64,000 bases of DNA, taken from contig NZ_QAOF01000001.1 of NCBI RefSeq assembly GCF_003050745.1, forward strand, positions 930,001 to 994,000. The letters run 5' to 3'. The notes under the pieces were generated by a model. It was not told the origin of the DNA, did no database searches, and worked only from the letters and a program-made list of their open reading frames with translations. The first letter of the stretch is position 1. Every line of letters begins with the position of its first letter. This DNA comes from Sphingomonas sp. PP-CE-3G-477 (GTDB taxonomy: Bacteria > Pseudomonadota > Alphaproteobacteria > Sphingomonadales > Sphingomonadaceae). Positions 52,990 through 64,000 of the stretch are shown here, in pieces. A program made the translations under genes and the position numbers.

Positions 52990-54983
52990 TGCCCTTAGTC
53001 AAAGTCGATGGCGTAGAGATCGAGGTGCCTGCCGGTGCCACCGTGCTGCAGGCGTGCGAGCTTGCCGGCAAGGAGATCCCGCGTTTCTGTTATCATGAGC
53101 GCCTCAGCATCGCCGGCAATTGCCGGATGTGCCTGGTCGAGGTGAAGCCTGGTCCGCCCAAGCCGCAGGCGTCGTGCGCGCTACCGGCGGCGGACAAGCA
53201 GGAGATCTTCACCAACTCGCCGATGGTGAAGAATGCCCGCGAGGGCATCATGGAATTCTTGCTGATCAACCATCCGCTCGATTGCCCGATCTGCGATCAG
53301 GGCGGCGAGTGCGATCTCCAGGACCAGTCTGTCGCCTACGGCCGCGGCCATTCGCGCTACGACGAGAACAAGCGCGCGGTCACCGAGAAGTATATGGGCC
53401 CGATCGTCAAGACGGTCATGACCCGCTGCATTCAGTGCACGCGCTGCATCCGGTTCGCTGAGGAAGTGTCCGGCGTCGAGGAGATCGGTGCGATCTTCCG
53501 CGGCGAGGACATGCAGATCACCTCGTATCTTGAGAATGCGGTCAAGAGCGAGCTGTCCGGCAACGTCGTCGATCTGTGCCCCGTGGGTGCGTTGACGTCG
53601 AAGCCGTACGCGTTCGAGGCGCGTCCTTGGGAATTGCGCAAGACGCTGACGATCGACGTGATGGACGCGGTCGGCACCAACATCCGGCTCGACAGCCGTG
53701 GTCGCCAGGTGCTGCGTTGCGTGCCGCGGATCAACGAGGACGTGAACGAGGAGTGGGCGACCGACAAGACGCGCCACGCGATCGACGGTCTCGTGCGTCG
53801 TCGCCTAGACAAGCCTTATGTCCGGGTGAACGGCAAGCTGGTTCCCGCGACGTGGGACGAAGCGTTTGCGGCGATCAAGGCTGTGAACGCCGGGTCGAGC
53901 GTTGCGGCCGTCGCTGGCGATCTGGTCGATTGCGAGACGATGTACGCCGCCAAGGCGCTGTTGGCGAAGATGGGTTCGAGCCTGCTCGAAGGCCGTCAAA
54001 CCGGCATGGACTATGACGCGACGAGCATCGCTGCGGTCAATTTCAACACGACGATCGCCGGCACCGAGCGCGCCGATGCGATCCTGCTGGTGGGCACCAA
54101 TTTGCGCTGGGAAGCGCCGCTGGTGAACACGCGGGTGCGCAAAGCGATCAAGAAGGGCGCGAAGGTCTTTGCGATCGGGCCGGAGACGGACCTGACGTAC
54201 AAGGTCGAGTGGCTCGGCGACGATCTGGCGCTGCTCGGCAAGCTTCCCGAGACGGTGACCGAGGCGTTCGGCAAGGCTGAGCGTCCGATGGTGATCGTCG
54301 GTGGCGGCGCGCTGAAGGGTGGCCATGCGGCTGCGCTGAAGCTCGTCGATACGCTCGGTCTCGTGAAGGCGGACTGGAACGGCTTCAACGTCGTCCACAT
54401 GGCGGCCTCGCGGATGGGTGGGCTGATGCTCGGTTATGCGCAGAAGGGCGGTATCGCCGACGTTATGGAGGCGAAGCTTGGCTTCTTCCTCGGCGCGGAC
54501 GAGGTCGATTACTCGAAGTTCGCGGGCTTCAAGGTGTTCGTGGGACATCACGGGGACAAGGGTGCGGCGGCTGCCGACGTCATCCTGCCGAGCGTTACCT
54601 ATGCCGAGAAGTCGGGCACGTGGGTCAATCTCGAGGGCCGTGTCCAGCGCGGCGAGCGCGCGGTGTTCGCACCGGGCGACGCGCGCGACGACTGGTCGAT
54701 CTTCCGCGCGCTGTCCGACACGCTCGGCCACACGCTACCGTTCGACAGCTTCGAGGGACTGCGCGAGGAAATGTACGCGGACGTGCCTGCGTTGCGTCAT
54801 CAGGCGCTCGCGACGTTCGAGTGGAACCCGCCCTTGCTGAATGGTGAAGGGCAGGGCGTCCTCGCCGGCTATCCGATCAAGGATTTCTACCTGACCAACG
54901 CGATCTGCCGTGCGTCGCCGACGATGCAGCGCTGCTCGGCCGAACTTCTCCACGGGGAAGATTACGCGGAGGCAGCCGAATGA
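52989..54983 (+). CDS. nuoG: NADH-quinone oxidoreductase subunit G
   Basis: 664 residues. Large Fe-S subunit. The first 200 residues carry a [2Fe-2S] site ([15 protein letters not shown]), the His-plus-Cys ligands in [18 protein letters not shown], and a [4Fe-4S] site ([13 protein letters not shown]...DLCPVGALT). The rest is a degenerate molybdopterin oxidoreductase domain. It begins with ATG fused to the nuoF stop and ends with a 4-bp overlap with nuoH. Confidence 0.96.
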
Positions 54984-56026
54984 TCTCCTGGTTCGAATCC
55001 TCGCTCGGTTACGACTGGGCGTTCTTTCTCGCGACGATCATCGATATCCTCGTGATCGCGCTGCCGCTGATGCTGGCGGTGGCGATGATCATCTATGCCG
55101 ACCGTAAGATCTGGGCGGCGATGGCGTTGCGGCGTGGTCCGAACGTCGTCGGTCCGTTCGGTCTGTTGCAGAGCTTTGCCGACGGCCTGAAGGTGTTCCT
55201 GCAGGAGACGATCGTCCCCGCAGCCGCCAACCGGACGCTGTTCCTGCTGGCACCGATCATCACCTTCACGGTCGCGCTGATCGTCTGGGCGGTAGTGCCG
55301 TTCGGCGTCGGCGTCGTGCTGGCGGACATAAACGTCGGGCTGCTCTACGTACTCGCGGCCTCGTCGCTCGGCGTGTACGGGATCATCCTGTCGGGTTGGG
55401 CGTCGAACTCGAAATACCCGTTCTATTCGGCGCTTCGTGCGGCCGCGCAGATGGTATCGTATGAGGTCGCGATCGGCTTCATCCTGATTTCGGTCGTGCT
55501 GTGGACCGGCAGCTTCAACCTGTCGGCGATCGTGATGGCGCAAAAGTCGCACGTCTGGTTTTTCAACGGGTACATCCTGAACCCGCTGATGTTCCCGATG
55601 GCGGTGATGTTCTTCATCTCGTCGCTGGCGGAGACTCAGCGCGCGCCGTTCGATCTGACCGAGGCGGAGAGCGAGCTCGTCGCCGGGTACCAGACCGAAT
55701 ATTCGTCAATGTCGTTCGCGCTGTTCTGGCTCGGCGAGTACGCCAACGTGCTGCTGATGTGCGCGCTCAATGCGACGCTGTTCTGGGGCGGGTGGCTGCC
55801 ACCGGTCGACTGGGCGCCGCTGTATTACGTGCCGGGGATCATCTGGCTGTTCGCCAAGATCCTGTTCTTCTTCTTCCTGTTCAGCTGGGTGAAGGCGACC
55901 GTGCCGCGCTATCGCTACGATCAGCTGATGCGGCTCGGCTGGAAGGTCTTCCTCCCCGTCTCGCTGTTCTGGGTTTTCCTCGTGTCGGGCTATCTCATGC
56001 TGACGCGCGTTGGAGTGGGTTCATGA
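54980..56026 (+). CDS. nuoH: NADH-quinone oxidoreductase subunit H
   Basis: 348 residues, eight transmembrane helices. ND1-type subunit at the junction of the arms. Landmarks: [37 protein letters not shown], and the acidic quinone-chamber loop [27 protein letters not shown]. Helical segments continue to [14 protein letters not shown] overlaps nuoG by 4 bp, and its end overlaps nuoI by 4 bp. Confidence 0.97.
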   Translation: MISWFESSLGYDWAFFLATIIDILVIALPLMLAVAMIIYADRKIWAAMALRRGPNVVGPFGLLQSFADGLKVFLQETIVPAAANRTLFLLAPIITFTVALIVWAVVPFGVGVVLADINVGLLYVLAASSLGVYGIILSGWASNSKYPFYSALRAAAQMVSYEVAIGFILISVVLWTGSFNLSAIVMAQKSHVWFFNGYILNPLMFPMAVMFFISSLAETQRAPFDLTEAESELVAGYQTEYSSMSFALFWLGEYANVLLMCALNATLFWGGWLPPVDWAPLYYVPGIIWLFAKILFFFFLFSWVKATVPRYRYDQLMRLGWKVFLPVSLFWVFLVSGYLMLTRVGVGS

Positions 56027-56508
56027 GCGTCGCTCAGATCATCAAGTCGTTTACTCTGTGGGAATTCGTAAAGGCGCACGCGTTGACGCTTCGCTATTTC
56101 TTCAAGGAAAAGGCGACGATCAACTATCCGTACGAGCGTAACCCGGTGTCGCCGCGGTTCCGTGGCGAGCATGCGTTGCGTCGCTATCCGAACGGCGAAG
56201 AGCGTTGTATCGCGTGCAAGCTGTGCGAGGCCGTGTGCCCTGCGCAGGCGATCACGATCGAGGCCGAGCCGCGTGACGACGGCTCGCGCCGCACCACGCG
56301 TTACGACATCGACATGACCAAGTGCATTTACTGCGGCCTGTGTGCCGAGGCGTGCCCGGTCGATGCGATCGTCGAGGGGCCGAACTACGAGTTCGCGACC
56401 GAGACGCGCGAAGAGCTGATCTACGACAAGTCGAAGCTGCTCGATAATGGCGACCGTTGGGAAAGCGCGATCGCGGCGAACCTTGCCGCCGATGCGCCGT
56501 ACCGTTAA
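56023..56508 (+). CDS. nuoI: NADH-quinone oxidoreductase subunit I
   Basis: 161 residues. Ferredoxin-like subunit with two [4Fe-4S] clusters N6a and N6b: [12 protein letters not shown] and [12 protein letters not shown]. The N-terminal helix ([20 protein letters not shown]) contacts the membrane. ATG 56023 overlaps nuoH by 4 bp. After this gene there is the only sizeable gap in the operon. Confidence 0.97.
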   Translation: MSVAQIIKSFTLWEFVKAHALTLRYFFKEKATINYPYERNPVSPRFRGEHALRRYPNGEERCIACKLCEAVCPAQAITIEAEPRDDGSRRTTRYDIDMTKCIYCGLCAEACPVDAIVEGPNYEFATETREELIYDKSKLLDNGDRWESAIAANLAADAPYR

Positions 56509-56536
56509 GCGAGCGCCGCGATGACACAGATCAACT

Positions 56537-56619
56537 CCGTCATCCCAGCGCAGGCTGGGATCTCCCCGTTTCAGAGCGCGCCCGCGCGGCTTGAGACCCC
56601 AGCGTTCGCTGGGGTGACG
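56537..56619. repeat. Palindromic repeat inside the nuo operon
   Basis: Left arm CCGTCATCCCAGCGCAGGCT, right arm GACCCCAGCGTTCGCTGGGGTGACG, making a hairpin. It fills the 119-bp gap between nuoI and nuoJ. Same family as 7313, 29465, 39482 and 47623. Both neighbours are complete, so it has not disrupted a gene. Confidence 0.9.
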
Positions 56620-56627
56620 AGGACCTC

Positions 56628-57239
56628 ATGATTCAGGCCTTAGCCTTCTACCTCTTCGCCTTCGTCGTCGTCCTGTCGGGCGCGCTGACGATCGCGTCGC
56701 GCAATCCGGTCCATTCGGTGATGTGGCTGATCCTCGCGTTCTTCAACGCGGCCGGCCTGATGATCCTGGTCGGTGCCGAGTTTATCGCGATGCTGCTCGT
56801 CATCGTCTATGTCGGCGCGGTCGCGGTGCTGTTCCTGTTCGTGGTCATGATGCTCGACATCGACTTTACCGAGCTGCGCGCAGGCGTCGCCCGGTATTTC
56901 GGGATCGGTCTCGCACTTGCGGTGGCGCTCGCCGCCGAGGTGATGATCGCGATCGGAGCATGGAGCACCGGCCCGATCCAGCTTGCACGTCGTGCCGCAC
57001 CGATCGACGACACCGTGCCCAACATCCAGGCGATCGGTAACCTGCTCTACACGCGCTATCTGTTCGTGTTCGAGGGTGCCGGCCTGGTGCTGCTGGTTGC
57101 GATGATCGGTGCGATCGTGCTGACCCACCGCCAGCGTGGCGGCGTCAAGGCGCAGAACATCAGCCGCCAGAACGCACGTCGTCCGCAGGACGCCACGCGC
57201 AACACGAGCCCGGTCGTCGGGCAGGGAGTCGAACTGTGA
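56628..57239 (+). CDS. nuoJ: NADH-quinone oxidoreductase subunit J
   Basis: 203 residues, five transmembrane helices (about 2-22, 28-47, 52-75, 90-110, 140-165). ND6-type subunit of the membrane arm. Landmarks: [30 protein letters not shown] and the following [18 protein letters not shown]. The C-terminal 35 residues are polar and Arg/Asn-rich. Only 8 bp after the repeat, so its ribosome site (GAGGAC) is the right flank of that repeat. Confidence 0.96.
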   Translation: MIQALAFYLFAFVVVLSGALTIASRNPVHSVMWLILAFFNAAGLMILVGAEFIAMLLVIVYVGAVAVLFLFVVMMLDIDFTELRAGVARYFGIGLALAVALAAEVMIAIGAWSTGPIQLARRAAPIDDTVPNIQAIGNLLYTRYLFVFEGAGLVLLVAMIGAIVLTHRQRGGVKAQNISRQNARRPQDATRNTSPVVGQGVEL

Positions 57240-57544
57240 CGATCGGTCTCGTCCATTATCTGGTCGTCGCGGCGATCCTGTTCACGATGGGGGTGCTCGG
57301 CATCTTTCTGAACCGCAAGAACCTCATCGTCATCCTGATGGCGATCGAGCTGATCTTGCTGGCGGTGAACATCAATCTCGTCGCGTTCTCGGCGTTCCTC
57401 CACGATCTCGTTGGACAGGTGTTCGCGATGTTCGTGCTGACGGTCGCCGCGGGTGAAGCCGCTATCGGCCTCGCCATTCTCGTGATCTATTTCCGCGGTC
57501 GCGGCACCATCGCGGTCGACGACGTCAACCGGATGAAGGGGTAA
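57236..57544 (+). CDS. nuoK: NADH-quinone oxidoreductase subunit K
   Basis: 102 residues, three transmembrane helices. ND4L-type antiporter-like small subunit with conserved Glu residues in [15 protein letters not shown] and [13 protein letters not shown]. It starts with GTG overlapping the nuoJ stop (GTGA). Confidence 0.97.
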   Translation: MTIGLVHYLVVAAILFTMGVLGIFLNRKNLIVILMAIELILLAVNINLVAFSAFLHDLVGQVFAMFVLTVAAGEAAIGLAILVIYFRGRGTIAVDDVNRMKG

Positions 57545-57549
57545 TACGG

Positions 57550-59654
<2,105 letters not shown>

Positions 59655-59655
<1 letters not shown>

Positions 59656-61190
59656 TGACCGGCTTTCCTATCCTCTCCGTCCTGATCGCGGTCCCGATGA
59701 TCGCGGCCGTCGTGTGCCTGTTCGTTTCGGCGAATACGGCGCGGACGCTGGCTCTGGCGGCGACGCTGATCGACTTCGTTCTCGGCATCATGCTGTGGAT
59801 GAATTACGACATCGGCGGCGCGCAGTGGCAGTTCGTCGAGCATGCTCCCGGCATCTTCGGCCCGTTCGGCTGGTCGCTCGGCATCGACGGCTTCGCGCTG
59901 ATGCTGATCATGCTCAGCGTGTTCCTGATGCCGATCTGCATCGGTGCCAGCTGGCGCTCGATCACCACCCGCGTGCCCGAATACATGGCGGCGTTCCTGT
60001 TCACCGAAGTGCTGATGATCGGCACGTTCGCGGCGCAGGACCTGTTCCTGTTCTACGTGTTCTTCGAAGCCGGCCTGATCCCGATGTACCTGATCATCGG
60101 CATATGGGGCGGCGCGAACCGGATCTACGCGTCGTACAAGTTCTTCCTGTATACGCTGCTCGGCTCGGTCCTGATGTTCATCGCGATGCTGTACATGGCG
60201 AAAACCGCGGGCACGACCAGCATCCCGGCGCTGATGAACTACGACTTCCCGGCGCACGTGCAGACGTGGCTGTGGCTGGCGTTCTTCGCGTCGTTCGCGG
60301 TCAAGATGCCGATGTGGCCGGTCCACACCTGGTTGCCCGACGCGCACGTTCAGGCGCCGACCGCAGGCTCGGTGATCCTGGCAGGCGTGCTGCTGAAGCT
60401 GGGCGGATACGGCTTCCTGCGCTTCCTGGTGCCGATGTTCCCCGAAGCCTCGGGCCAGTTGACCTGGCTGATCTTCGGCCTATCGGCGGTCGCGGTGATC
60501 TACACGTCGCTCGTCGCGCTCGTGCAGTCGGACATGAAGAAGCTGATCGCCTATTCGTCGGTGGCGCACATGGCGATCGTCACGATCGGTCTGTTCGCGT
60601 TCAACCGGCAGGGCATCGAAGGCGCGATGATCATGATGCTGAGCCACGGCCTGGTATCGGGTGCGTTGTTCCTGTGCGTCGGCGTGATCTACGACCAGCT
60701 CCATACCCGGGAGATCTCGCGTTATGGCGGCCTCGCGATCAACATGCCGAAGTACGCGATCTTCTTCTTGTTCTTCACGATGGCCTCGATCGGCCTGCCT
60801 GGCACCAGCGGCTTCGTCGCCGAGTTCCTGTCGCTGATGGGCACGTATCAGGTCTCGACCTGGACCGCGCTGCTCTGCACAACGAGCATCATCCTCGGCG
60901 CCGCGTACATGCTGTTCCTGTACCGCCGCGTCGTGTTCGGCGAGATCAAGTCGGACGACGTCCGCGCGATGGTCGACCTGTCGGGTCGCGAGATGTGGCT
61001 GCTCGCACCGATCGCAGCCGTCGTGCTGTGGATGGGCGTGTATCCCGAGAGCTTCCTCGCACCGATGCGCAAGGACGTGGGCGTGCTTCTCGCCCGTGTC
61101 GACCGCGCCAAGCCGGCCAGTGATTCCAACCCAACTGCGGGGAAGCCCGCTGCAACCGTCCATAGTGCCGCGCACGGGGAGGCACACTGA
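59655..61190 (+). CDS. nuoM: NADH-quinone oxidoreductase subunit M
   Basis: 511 residues, about 14 transmembrane helices. ND4-type pumping subunit: FYVFFEAGLIPMYLIIGIWGG, the HTWLPDAHVQAPTAGSVILAG motif, and LIAYSSVAHMAIV. ATG overlaps the nuoL TAA by 1 nt. The end carries a short His/Ala-rich polar tail (residues about 480-511). It is also fused with nuoN by a 1-nt overlap. Confidence 0.97.
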
Positions 61191-62635
61191 TGGATTACGC
61201 CGCTAATATCGCCATGACGCTGCCCGAACTGGTGCTGGCGTTGGGAGCGATCGCCCTGATGCTCGTCTCGGCCTGGGGCGGGGACAAGTCCACGCGGGCT
61301 GTCTCGATCGCCGCTGTGTTCGTCCTCGTCGGGGCAGGGATCGCATTGGTCGGGCCGGCGTCGTCGGGCGGCTATGCGTTCGACGGCCTCTACCGCGCGG
61401 ACGCGTTCGGCGCGTTCGCCAAGGTGCTGATCTATATCGCCTCGGCGGTCGCGATCGTCATGGCGCCGAGCTTCTTCGCGCGCACGCACGGCGACGATCT
61501 GCGTCCGGAATATCCGGTGCTGATCCTGCTCTCGGCATGCGGCATGGGCATCATGGTCTCGGCCACCGACATGCTGACGCTGTATGTGGGCCTCGAGCTC
61601 CAGAGCCTTGCGGCCTATGTCCTCGCCAGCTTCATGCGGCGCGATGGGCGCTCGGCGGAAGCCGGCCTGAAGTATTTCGTGCTCGGCGCGCTCGCGAGCG
61701 GCATTCTGCTGTACGGCATTTCGCTGGTCTACGGGTTCAGCGGCACGACGTTGTTCTCGGGTATCTCGGAGGCCTATGCCGGCACGAAGTCGCTCGGCTT
61801 GCTGTTCGGTCTTGTGTTCGTGTTCGCCGGCCTTGCGTTCAAGATCAGCGCCGTGCCGTTCCACATGTGGACGCCCGACGTGTACGAGGGCGCACCGACC
61901 CCGGTCACCGCGTTCTTTGCGTCCGCCCCCAAGGTCGCGGCGCTTGCGCTCAGCGTCCGCGTGGCGGTCGATGCGATGGGCCCGGCGACCGACCAGTGGC
62001 GCCAGATCGTGATCTTCGCGGCACTCGCCTCGATCATCCTCGGTGCGGTGGCGGCGATCGGCCAGACCAACATCAAGCGGCTGCTCGCCTATTCGTCGAT
62101 CAACAATGTCGGCTTCGCGCTGATCGGTCTTGCGGCCGGGACGCCGGAAGGCGTGTCGGGCGTGCTGATGTACCTGACGATCTACGTCGCGATGACGCTC
62201 GGTTCGTTCCTGGTCGTGTTGCAGATGCGTGGTGACGACGGGCAGCCGGTCGAGACGATCGACAGCCTCGCCGGCATGTCGCGGACGCGGCCTGCACTCG
62301 CAGCGGCACTTGCGATCTTCATGTTCAGCCTCGCCGGCATCCCGCCGCTGTTCGGCTTCTACGCGAAGTTCGCGGTGTTCAGCGCAGCGGTCGACGCGGG
62401 GCTGTTCCCGCTGGCAGTGGTCGGCATCGCCGCCTCGGTGATCGGCGCGTATTATTACCTGCGCGTCGTCAAGACGATGTACTTCGACGATCCGGCCCCG
62501 GCGTTCGCGCCGATGGACGGCAAGGTCGAGGGTGGCCTGATCGCCATTGCCGCCGTGTTCGTGTCGCCAGCCGGCTACCTCCTCATCCCCGTGCTCGGCG
62601 CGTGGACGATGGCGGCCGCACGGGCGTTGTTCTGA
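61190..62635 (+). CDS. nuoN: NADH-quinone oxidoreductase subunit N
   Basis: 481 residues, about 14 transmembrane helices. ND2-type pumping subunit: LYVGLELQSLAAYVLASF, FHMWTPDVYEGAPTPVTAFFA, and LLAYSSINNVGFALIGL are family motifs. Last nuo gene; birA begins inside its 3' end by 34 bp if GTG 62602 is used. Confidence 0.97.
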   Translation: MDYAANIAMTLPELVLALGAIALMLVSAWGGDKSTRAVSIAAVFVLVGAGIALVGPASSGGYAFDGLYRADAFGAFAKVLIYIASAVAIVMAPSFFARTHGDDLRPEYPVLILLSACGMGIMVSATDMLTLYVGLELQSLAAYVLASFMRRDGRSAEAGLKYFVLGALASGILLYGISLVYGFSGTTLFSGISEAYAGTKSLGLLFGLVFVFAGLAFKISAVPFHMWTPDVYEGAPTPVTAFFASAPKVAALALSVRVAVDAMGPATDQWRQIVIFAALASIILGAVAAIGQTNIKRLLAYSSINNVGFALIGLAAGTPEGVSGVLMYLTIYVAMTLGSFLVVLQMRGDDGQPVETIDSLAGMSRTRPALAAALAIFMFSLAGIPPLFGFYAKFAVFSAAVDAGLFPLAVVGIAASVIGAYYYLRVVKTMYFDDPAPAFAPMDGKVEGGLIAIAAVFVSPAGYLLIPVLGAWTMAAARALF

Positions 62636-63369
62636 GCATCATCCGCACCGTCGCGGAAACAGGATCGACCAACGCCGACCTGCTGGAGCTTGCACGCGGC
62701 GGTGCCGAAGACGGTCTCTGGTTGCGCGCGATCCGGCAGACGGCGGGGCGGGGGCGGCTAGGGCGCGAATGGTCGTCGCCCGAAGGTAATCTCTACGCCA
62801 GCACGCTGGTCCGATTGCGGCCGAACGATCCGCCAGCCGCCAGCCTCGCGCTTGTCGCCGCGGTCGCCTTGCAGGAAACGGTGTCGACCTTCCTGGTCGC
62901 CGGGATATGCCAGGGCACGACCGATGCGAGCGAAACGCTGGTCCTGAAATGGCCCAATGACCTGCTGCTTGCGGACGCCAAGCTCTCGGGCATCCTGCTC
63001 GAACGCGCGGACAATGCGGTGATCGTCGGCTACGGTGTCAACATCGCACATCATCCCGATCTGCCCGACCGAGCGACGACCGATCTCGCGGCGCACGGCG
63101 TGGTGGTCGATCCGGCGATGTTCCTCGACATCCTCGCCGACAGTTTCGCGCGCTGGATCGGCCGCTGGCGTACCGAGGGTATCGCGCCCGTGCGTGAGCG
63201 CTGGGTCGATTGCGCGCACCCGGCCGGTACAGCGTTGACCGCTCGCCTCCCCGATGGCAGCGGGATCGACGGCCTGTTCGTCGGGCTCGACAGTGACGGC
63301 GCGCTGATCCTCCGCTTGGCGTCTGGCGAGCGGCGTGTCATTCACGCTGCCGACGTCTTCCTGCTTTGA
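62602..63369 (+). CDS. birA: Biotin--[acetyl-CoA-carboxylase] ligase
   Basis: 255 residues. Attaches biotin to the carrier protein of acetyl-CoA carboxylase. Motifs: [10 protein letters not shown] (start of domain), [21 protein letters not shown] (biotin-AMP loop), and [20 protein letters not shown]. It lacks the N-terminal winged-helix repressor part of E. coli BirA, so it is enzyme only. GTG 62602 is the only standard start before the first motif; the N-terminus proper may begin 10 codons later. Overlaps nuoN, so probably cotranscribed. Confidence 0.93.
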   Translation: MDDGGRTGVVLSIIRTVAETGSTNADLLELARGGAEDGLWLRAIRQTAGRGRLGREWSSPEGNLYASTLVRLRPNDPPAASLALVAAVALQETVSTFLVAGICQGTTDASETLVLKWPNDLLLADAKLSGILLERADNAVIVGYGVNIAHHPDLPDRATTDLAAHGVVVDPAMFLDILADSFARWIGRWRTEGIAPVRERWVDCAHPAGTALTARLPDGSGIDGLFVGLDSDGALILRLASGERRVIHAADVFLL

Positions 63370-63379
63370 GGCCCCGCTG

Positions 63380-64000
63380 ATGCTGCTCGCGATCGATGCC
63401 GGCAATACCAATGTCGTGTTCGCGCTCGTCGAGAGCGATGAGATCGTCGCGCGGTGGCGGATCGCAACCGATCCGCGGCGGACGGCGGACGAGTATGCGG
63501 TGTGGCTGAGCCAGCTGATGCAGCTCGGCGGGCATGATCGCACCGCCGTGGAGGGCGTTATCGTCGCCACCGTCGTGCCGCGCGCGCTCCACAATCTTCA
63601 GGTGCTCGCGTCGAAATACTTCAACACCGACGCGCTGATCGCTGGCCATGCGCCGGTCGAATGGGGCATCGCGATCGATGTCGATGAGCCTGCCTCGCTC
63701 GGCGCCGACAGGGCGGTCAACACGATCGCCGCACATGCGCTGCATCCCGGCGACCTGATCGTGATCGACTTCGGCACCGCGACCACCTTCGACGTCGTCG
63801 ATTATAGCGGCGCGTACAAGGGCGGGATCATCGCGCCGGGGATCAACCTTTCGCTCGACGCGCTGGTGACCGCCGCGGCGAAACTGCCGCGGATCGCGAT
63901 CGAGGCACCGGTGGACACAAGCGTAATCGGGCTCAATACCGTCTCGCAGATGCACATCGGCATCTATTGGGGCTATGTCGCGATGATCGAGGGGCTGGTC
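63380..64000 (+). CDS. coaX: Type III pantothenate kinase, cut by the window end
   Basis: First step of coenzyme A synthesis. 207 residues are visible and the frame is open at the end; full length is usually about 255-260. Motifs: the phosphate-binding [12 protein letters not shown] at residues 4-15, GADRAVN near 113, and [12 protein letters not shown] near 130. ATG 63380 lies 10 bp after the birA stop. The order nuoN-birA-coaX is a conserved alphaproteobacterial arrangement. Confidence 0.95.
   Translation, partial: MLLAIDAGNTNVVFALVESDEIVARWRIATDPRRTADEYAVWLSQLMQLGGHDRTAVEGVIVATVVPRALHNLQVLASKYFNTDALIAGHAPVEWGIAIDVDEPASLGADRAVNTIAAHALHPGDLIVIDFGTATTFDVVDYSGAYKGGIIAPGINLSLDALVTAAAKLPRIAIEAPVDTSVIGLNTVSQMHIGIYWGYVAMIEGLV

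Overview
This 64-kb window is a piece of GC-rich chromosome from an alphaproteobacterium, most likely Sphingomonas or a close relative. The evidence is gene content and order: the 14-gene nuo operon followed by birA and coaX, zapA next to 6S RNA and fau, a DUF2842 protein, a Thr-nucleophile alkaline phosphatase of the Sphingomonas SPAP type, and many short palindromic intergenic repeats. No phage, transposase, plasmid gene or CRISPR array was seen. The content is mostly core chromosome with one small toxin-antitoxin module.

Layout. 0-7.3 kb: a peptidoglycan amidase, the RNase P RNA gene (rnpB), an exported TPR protein with TonB-C-like segments, a SulP transporter/beta carbonic anhydrase pair, a J-domain protein, a thioredoxin-like ferredoxin and SufE. 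7.4-11.3 kb: a phage-shock (Psp) envelope-stress locus. The divergent activator gene pspF faces an eight-gene operon that starts at a near-consensus sigma-54 promoter. The operon encodes a 47-residue exported peptide, PspA, PspB and PspC, and then four small membrane-anchored coiled-coil proteins that share a C-terminal module with PspB and PspC. 11.4-21.2 kb: a CPA2 antiporter, a beta-helix protein, the alkaline phosphatase, a DsbD/ScsB-type reductase, and a three-gene set of ATP-grasp, alpha-E and transglutaminase-like proteins. The transglutaminase-like protein lacks the catalytic cysteine.

21.2-36.3 kb: N-end-rule leucyltransferase, threonine ammonia-lyase, a beta-hydroxyacid dehydrogenase and an amidohydrolase, then fatty-acyl-CoA catabolism (TesB, two acyl-CoA dehydrogenases, a FadJ-like bifunctional enzyme, an acyl-CoA ligase) together with a class C serine hydrolase and an AI-2E family permease. 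36.3-44.1 kb: two identical tRNA-Asp genes, a DUF2842 protein, fau, 6S RNA, zapA and a ZauP-like partner. Lower-glycolysis genes gap, pgk and a class I aldolase follow; a thioredoxin-like gene and an RHH/MazF toxin-antitoxin pair with a perfect 16-bp operator palindrome sit between pgk and the aldolase. thiE closes this part. 44.1-47.4 kb: two cell-wall enzymes (L,D-transpeptidase and M23 peptidase), efp and suhB. 48.0-62.6 kb: nuoA-N, nearly all overlapping or abutting, with one palindromic repeat between nuoI and nuoJ. 62.6-64 kb: birA and coaX; coaX is cut by the window end.

The most unusual parts are the expanded Psp operon, the pseudo-transglutaminase in the ATP-grasp/alpha-E set, and the dense intergenic palindromes, including two inverted copies of a 127-bp element about 46.5 kb apart. 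All functional calls rest on motifs and gene order read by eye; no database search was run.
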